Notes under the pieces: model-generated
The model's input: the letters and a program-made list of their open reading frames with translations, nothing else
What the model was told of the DNA's origin: nothing
The model's database searches: none
In this document: piece after piece, positions 60,601 through 64,000 of the stretch
Layout of the letters: each line of letters opens with the position of its first letter
How positions within the stretch are numbered: position 1 is the first letter of the stretch
Program-made: the position numbers and the translations under genes
Assembly (NCBI GenBank): GCA_012295275.1
Contig: CM022665.1
Coordinates: 21,400,650-21,464,649, forward strand
Reading direction: 5' to 3'
From: Chrysomallon squamiferum
Taxonomy: Eukaryota > Mollusca > Gastropoda > Neomphalida > Peltospiridae
Length of the DNA: 64,000 nt

Positions 60601-63410
60601 AATGAAAAGTTTACAGTTTTGCAAGTCGACTCTGTATATTCAGAATATTATACAGAATCAGTTTTTTTTTTATGTGCCACCATTTAGATCAGTTTTATTC
60701 CTGTCAGAGTTGGTTTTATGTATAATATATAGGAAAATCCAAAGATTCCAAATTGACTCCTGTTTAATAACGAGTATTCAAAATAAAAATAAATATATAT
60801 ATATATATAGAATACTCTAATATTAATAAATATTAGTGTATTTGTACTGTAATTAAAGAAATATATTTTAATATTATTATTTTAATCTACTGAGTACATG
60901 AAAATATTATAAATGTTTGTATTTGTCTATCAGAAAATATTTCTAGATTTATGAAGAGTAAGTTAAAGTAATAAAATGGAACTCATTTAAAAATAACAAC
61001 ATTTAGAAATTGTTTATTCAAATCTTAGTTGGTCTTATTAAGGCATAAGACATAGGAAGTTATTATATGAGAAAAGTTTATGAACATTTTAATAACAGTT
61101 TTCTATATATAGTAATTTATGTCTGTAAATATTCATTTATGTCTATAGATATATGTCTATTTTGTAAATGTATGAAACTGGTTTCAATATTACTTTCTTG
61201 TTTACACTGTGTAAATTTTCACAGCTAATAACGATTTAATTTAGACCTTCGATTTAATTTAGTGAAAAGAGTTTAATAACATGACCAGTGTTTGAAATAT
61301 TTATTAACATATTTCATTATATTCAGATAAAAGAGAAAACAAACGTTTTTTTTATTTATTATAAACGACAACCAACAGGTCGCAAATACTGAAGTATCTC
61401 ATTATCACCCTTCTTCAGTATCGTGTATAGAGTGAGTGTTCAGACAAGCATTTAAAATTGTCAGCTTTATTTTGATACCATTGGGAAATATTTCCGTGTT
61501 GTTTCTTTTTTTTCTGAAACCGAAACCTCTATTTTTACGACTAAAATATTTCCGGTAACGTTCGAGAAAAATCAAAGGGAAAAATCGATGTGTTTATCAG
61601 TGTGTTTGAGCTGTCATTTACATAAGTCATCTGATTAGGAATTTAGGTAAGTTAATAAACATTTTAATGTTTTCTTCATCCAGTAAAGAGATATTAATGA
61701 AACTAATTTTAATTTTTCTTCCAAGTTTCATAGCACATATCGAAGCTTTTCTAGTCGATTTCATTCAATACAAACACTTATGTAAAAAGCACATTCGATT
61801 TAGTTGAAGTAGATGAATAACAGGACCAATATATGAAATAAAAATTACACATTTGACTACCTTCAAATCGACATTCTTTTGTATTTGTTAGGAGCGACAA
61901 CGAAAAGGTCACAAATATTGACCCGTTTGTGTCGCCCACTTCTTGAATATTTTTCTCGGTAACTTAGGAGTGTATAGAGTAAGTACTAAGACAAATATTT
62001 AAAATATTTAGCTTTTTGTTACTAACATTATAAAATATTTCCGTGTTATTCTTTTCTTTTGTGAAACTGAAACCTGTATTATGCCTAACAAGATTTAAGT
62101 TAACAGTGTAGAAAGCATTTGATAATTTTTTTAAATTAAATTTTATTTAATTAATTATTTTATCTAGTTTTGTTTATATGTATCTTTCTTAATAAATTAT
62201 ATTTTATTCTACAAAAAAATGCACATATTTTATTTAAATTACGACTAAGTACATCATTTACATGACAAAAATTCTTGTATATAATTTTCCTATATGCTCG
62301 AATAAAACGTATTCAGATTTCAATAAACATTTTTTAAGTCTTTTTATTATGACATTTTCTTATTGGGCTGTGAGAAAAACTGCTGTTAGACACAATATAA
62401 ACAGTTTACAATTTTGCAGGTAGGCTCTGTATATTCAGAATTGCATACATAATCTCTTATTGGGCGGTGAGAAAAACTGCTGTTAGACACAATATAAACA
62501 GTTTACAATTTTGCAGGTAGGCTCTGTATATTCAGAATTGCATACATAATCTCTTCTTGTTATTGTGATCAGTTGTATTCCTGTCAGAATTGGTTTTATG
62601 GACAATGTACAGGAAATTCCAAAGATTCGAACCTGAATATTCAAACAAAACAAACTGCAATAGCTGTAATAAAAATAAAGATTAGTGTATGTTTATTATA
62701 ATTAAAGTAATATATTTTAATATTATTATATTTTATACACGGCAAATGAGTATGCTGTAAATGTGAATAATAAAATATTTATATTGTCTATTCAGCAAAC
62801 TATAGATAAATCAATAGTTTAATAAATAAATAAATAAATAACATAATGTGTGTTGCGTGTATTGTGATATTTATCTGATTAGCGGTTCAGCGGAAAGTCG
62901 CCCAGTTTATTTATAACCCTTTTTTCAACGTTACTTGAGTCACGTGATCGTTACAATATAGTGACGACCCGGAAACGTTTTTTTGTCTGTTTTTAATATA
63001 TCGATGTGTTTGAGTCGTTCTTTACGGAAATATTTCGATTAGTTAAGTTAATAAAAAAAAAATAATGTATGAAAGGGATTTGAATATTACTTCCTTGTTT
63101 ACGTTGTGCAAATTTTCGAAGATAATAACGAAATTACTCTCGGCGATTTTTGAAATAGTAATTAGCTTTTAAATAGTTCTTCTATCTTCAGATAATACAT
63201 AAAATAACCTTCTTTTATATTTATTACGAGCGACAACGTAAAAGTAACACACTTCTTCAGTATCGTTTTTAATAATAGTTTTGAGTGTATAAAATAAGCG
63301 GTAAAACAAATATTTAAAGTTACTAGCTTTCTGTTGCTAAAGTTATAAAATATTCCGCGTTGTTTCGATCTTTTGTGAAACTGAAACTTGTACGGACGAA
63401 AATACTACAC
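57650..63410. repeat. Diverged large-unit tandem array downstream of PRDM13
   Basis: The same ordered landmarks recur at least five times. (a) GTGAAACTGAAAC or close variants: about 59511, 60220, 61513, 62060, 63373. (b) Upstream of it, GCTAACATTATAAAATATTTCCGTG: about 59471, 60178, 61480 (weak), 62019, 63335. (c) AGCGACAACGnnAAGGTCACA: about 60053, 61367, 61893, 63230. (d) TTTAATAACATGACCAGTnTTTGAAATA: about 58697, 59950, 61271, 61811. (e) GATTAGTGTAT with TTTAATATTATTA: about 57764, 60831, 62683. Units range from about 0.5 to over 1 kb with deletions. No unit has a conserved coding frame. Confidence 0.75.
62361..62554. repeat. Recent 97-bp direct tandem duplication
   Basis: Two adjacent units beginning TATTGGGC (62361 and 62458) are identical except for a T/G difference eight to nine bases in. 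An older copy of the same sequence (GTTAGACACAAnAT...CTCTGTATATTCAGAAT) is at about 60591-60648, so the duplication arose within the larger array. Confidence 0.9.
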
Positions 63411-63423
63411 GAAATTTATATAT

Positions 63424-63458
<35 letters not shown>

Positions 63459-63869
63459 TATCATGGTAGATCAGATAATTTATTAACATCAGAATTACAG
63501 GTTTAATCCGTGAACTGATGAAAATCATGGTACAGAGAACTTGTTCGCCATTAAATGCACTTGAAAACATCAGAATAGAAGGTGCGGACAATAGAATTTT
63601 CTTTCTACAAATTTGTAAATTTAATAGTTATCGAAAGATGATGAAAGATAACATAAAGTTGTAACAAGGAAACACATTATTACACGATTAAACCTTAGTA
63701 GTTTAGTTTCATACCTTATGTAACAAGTTCATCACCTGTTTCATTTAAATAAAATTACTGAAAATGCATTACCTGTTTCTAATGTAAAATCATAATAGTG
63801 TGACGAACCACACTTCACAGATGTTAATTATTAAATGTTTGTTTTAATATCATGTTACTGAACTTACAG

Positions 63870-63920
63870 AGCCAAGTGATAAGCAGGTGAACATGACTGA
63901 CAAGAACATTGAGTCGTCAG
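63870..63920 (+). CDS. Candidate 51-nt exon at the right edge of the window
   Basis: AACTTACAG precedes a 51-bp stretch (17 codons, a multiple of 3) that is open in the frame reading (X)-P-S-D-K-Q-V-N-M-T-D-K-N-I-E-S-S. It is followed by GTACTT. The composition is more balanced than the flanking AT-rich sequence. It resembles no family I know and could be chance, or an exon of a plus-strand gene continuing to the right. Confidence 0.2.
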
Positions 63921-64000
63921 GTACTTTTTTACCTTGTTTAACGTAAATGATAAAATGATTGTCATAAAATTAATCTTCTAATCTCAGTGAGTGCTACATA

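Overview
This is an animal nuclear genomic window. It is strongly AT-rich, introns are large, microsatellites (ATT, GA/CT, CA/GT, TATG) and minisatellites are very abundant, and exons are short with GT..AG boundaries. Four conserved protein-coding genes can be rebuilt exon by exon. Their sequences are bilaterian and non-vertebrate, and the base and repeat style would fit a mollusc or another lophotrochozoan. That taxonomic placement is inference; nothing in the window fixes the species.

Layout. 1-7080 is AT-rich DNA with no supportable gene, holding an inverted-repeat-flanked minisatellite at 4445-4771. 7204-18193 (minus strand) is SF3A3, the U2 snRNP splicing factor 3A subunit 3, in 17 coding exons totalling about 501 aa. 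18194-23457 is intergenic and contains a small piggyBac-like MITE. 23458-26724 (minus) is an adrenodoxin-type mitochondrial [2Fe-2S] ferredoxin (FDX1) in 4 exons. 26725-27734 is a roughly 1 kb divergent promoter interval with a palindromic RFX X-box. 27735-37594 (plus) is RSPH3, a radial spoke protein of motile cilia, in 7 exons; one intron carries an unexplained GC-rich island at 35490-35725. 37595-45011 is intergenic and rich in minisatellites. 45012-51697 (plus) is PRDM13, a PR-domain zinc-finger regulator of neural fate, in 3 coding exons. 51698-64000 has no recognised gene and holds a diverged large-unit tandem array (about 57.6-63.4 kb). A possible small exon lies at the right edge.

The genes do not form a pathway: they are a splicing factor, a mitochondrial electron carrier, an axonemal scaffold and a neural transcription factor. 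The most unusual observation is in SF3A3. Its introns contain tandem or partial copies of its own exon edges, including more than a dozen degenerate copies of one 3' splice acceptor with the first bases of its exon. Other items worth checking are the X-box in front of RSPH3, the structured GC-rich island, the multi-copy array downstream of PRDM13 that repeats a GAAACTGAAAC motif, and the piggyBac-like MITE. I found no rRNA, tRNA, CRISPR array or intact transposase gene.
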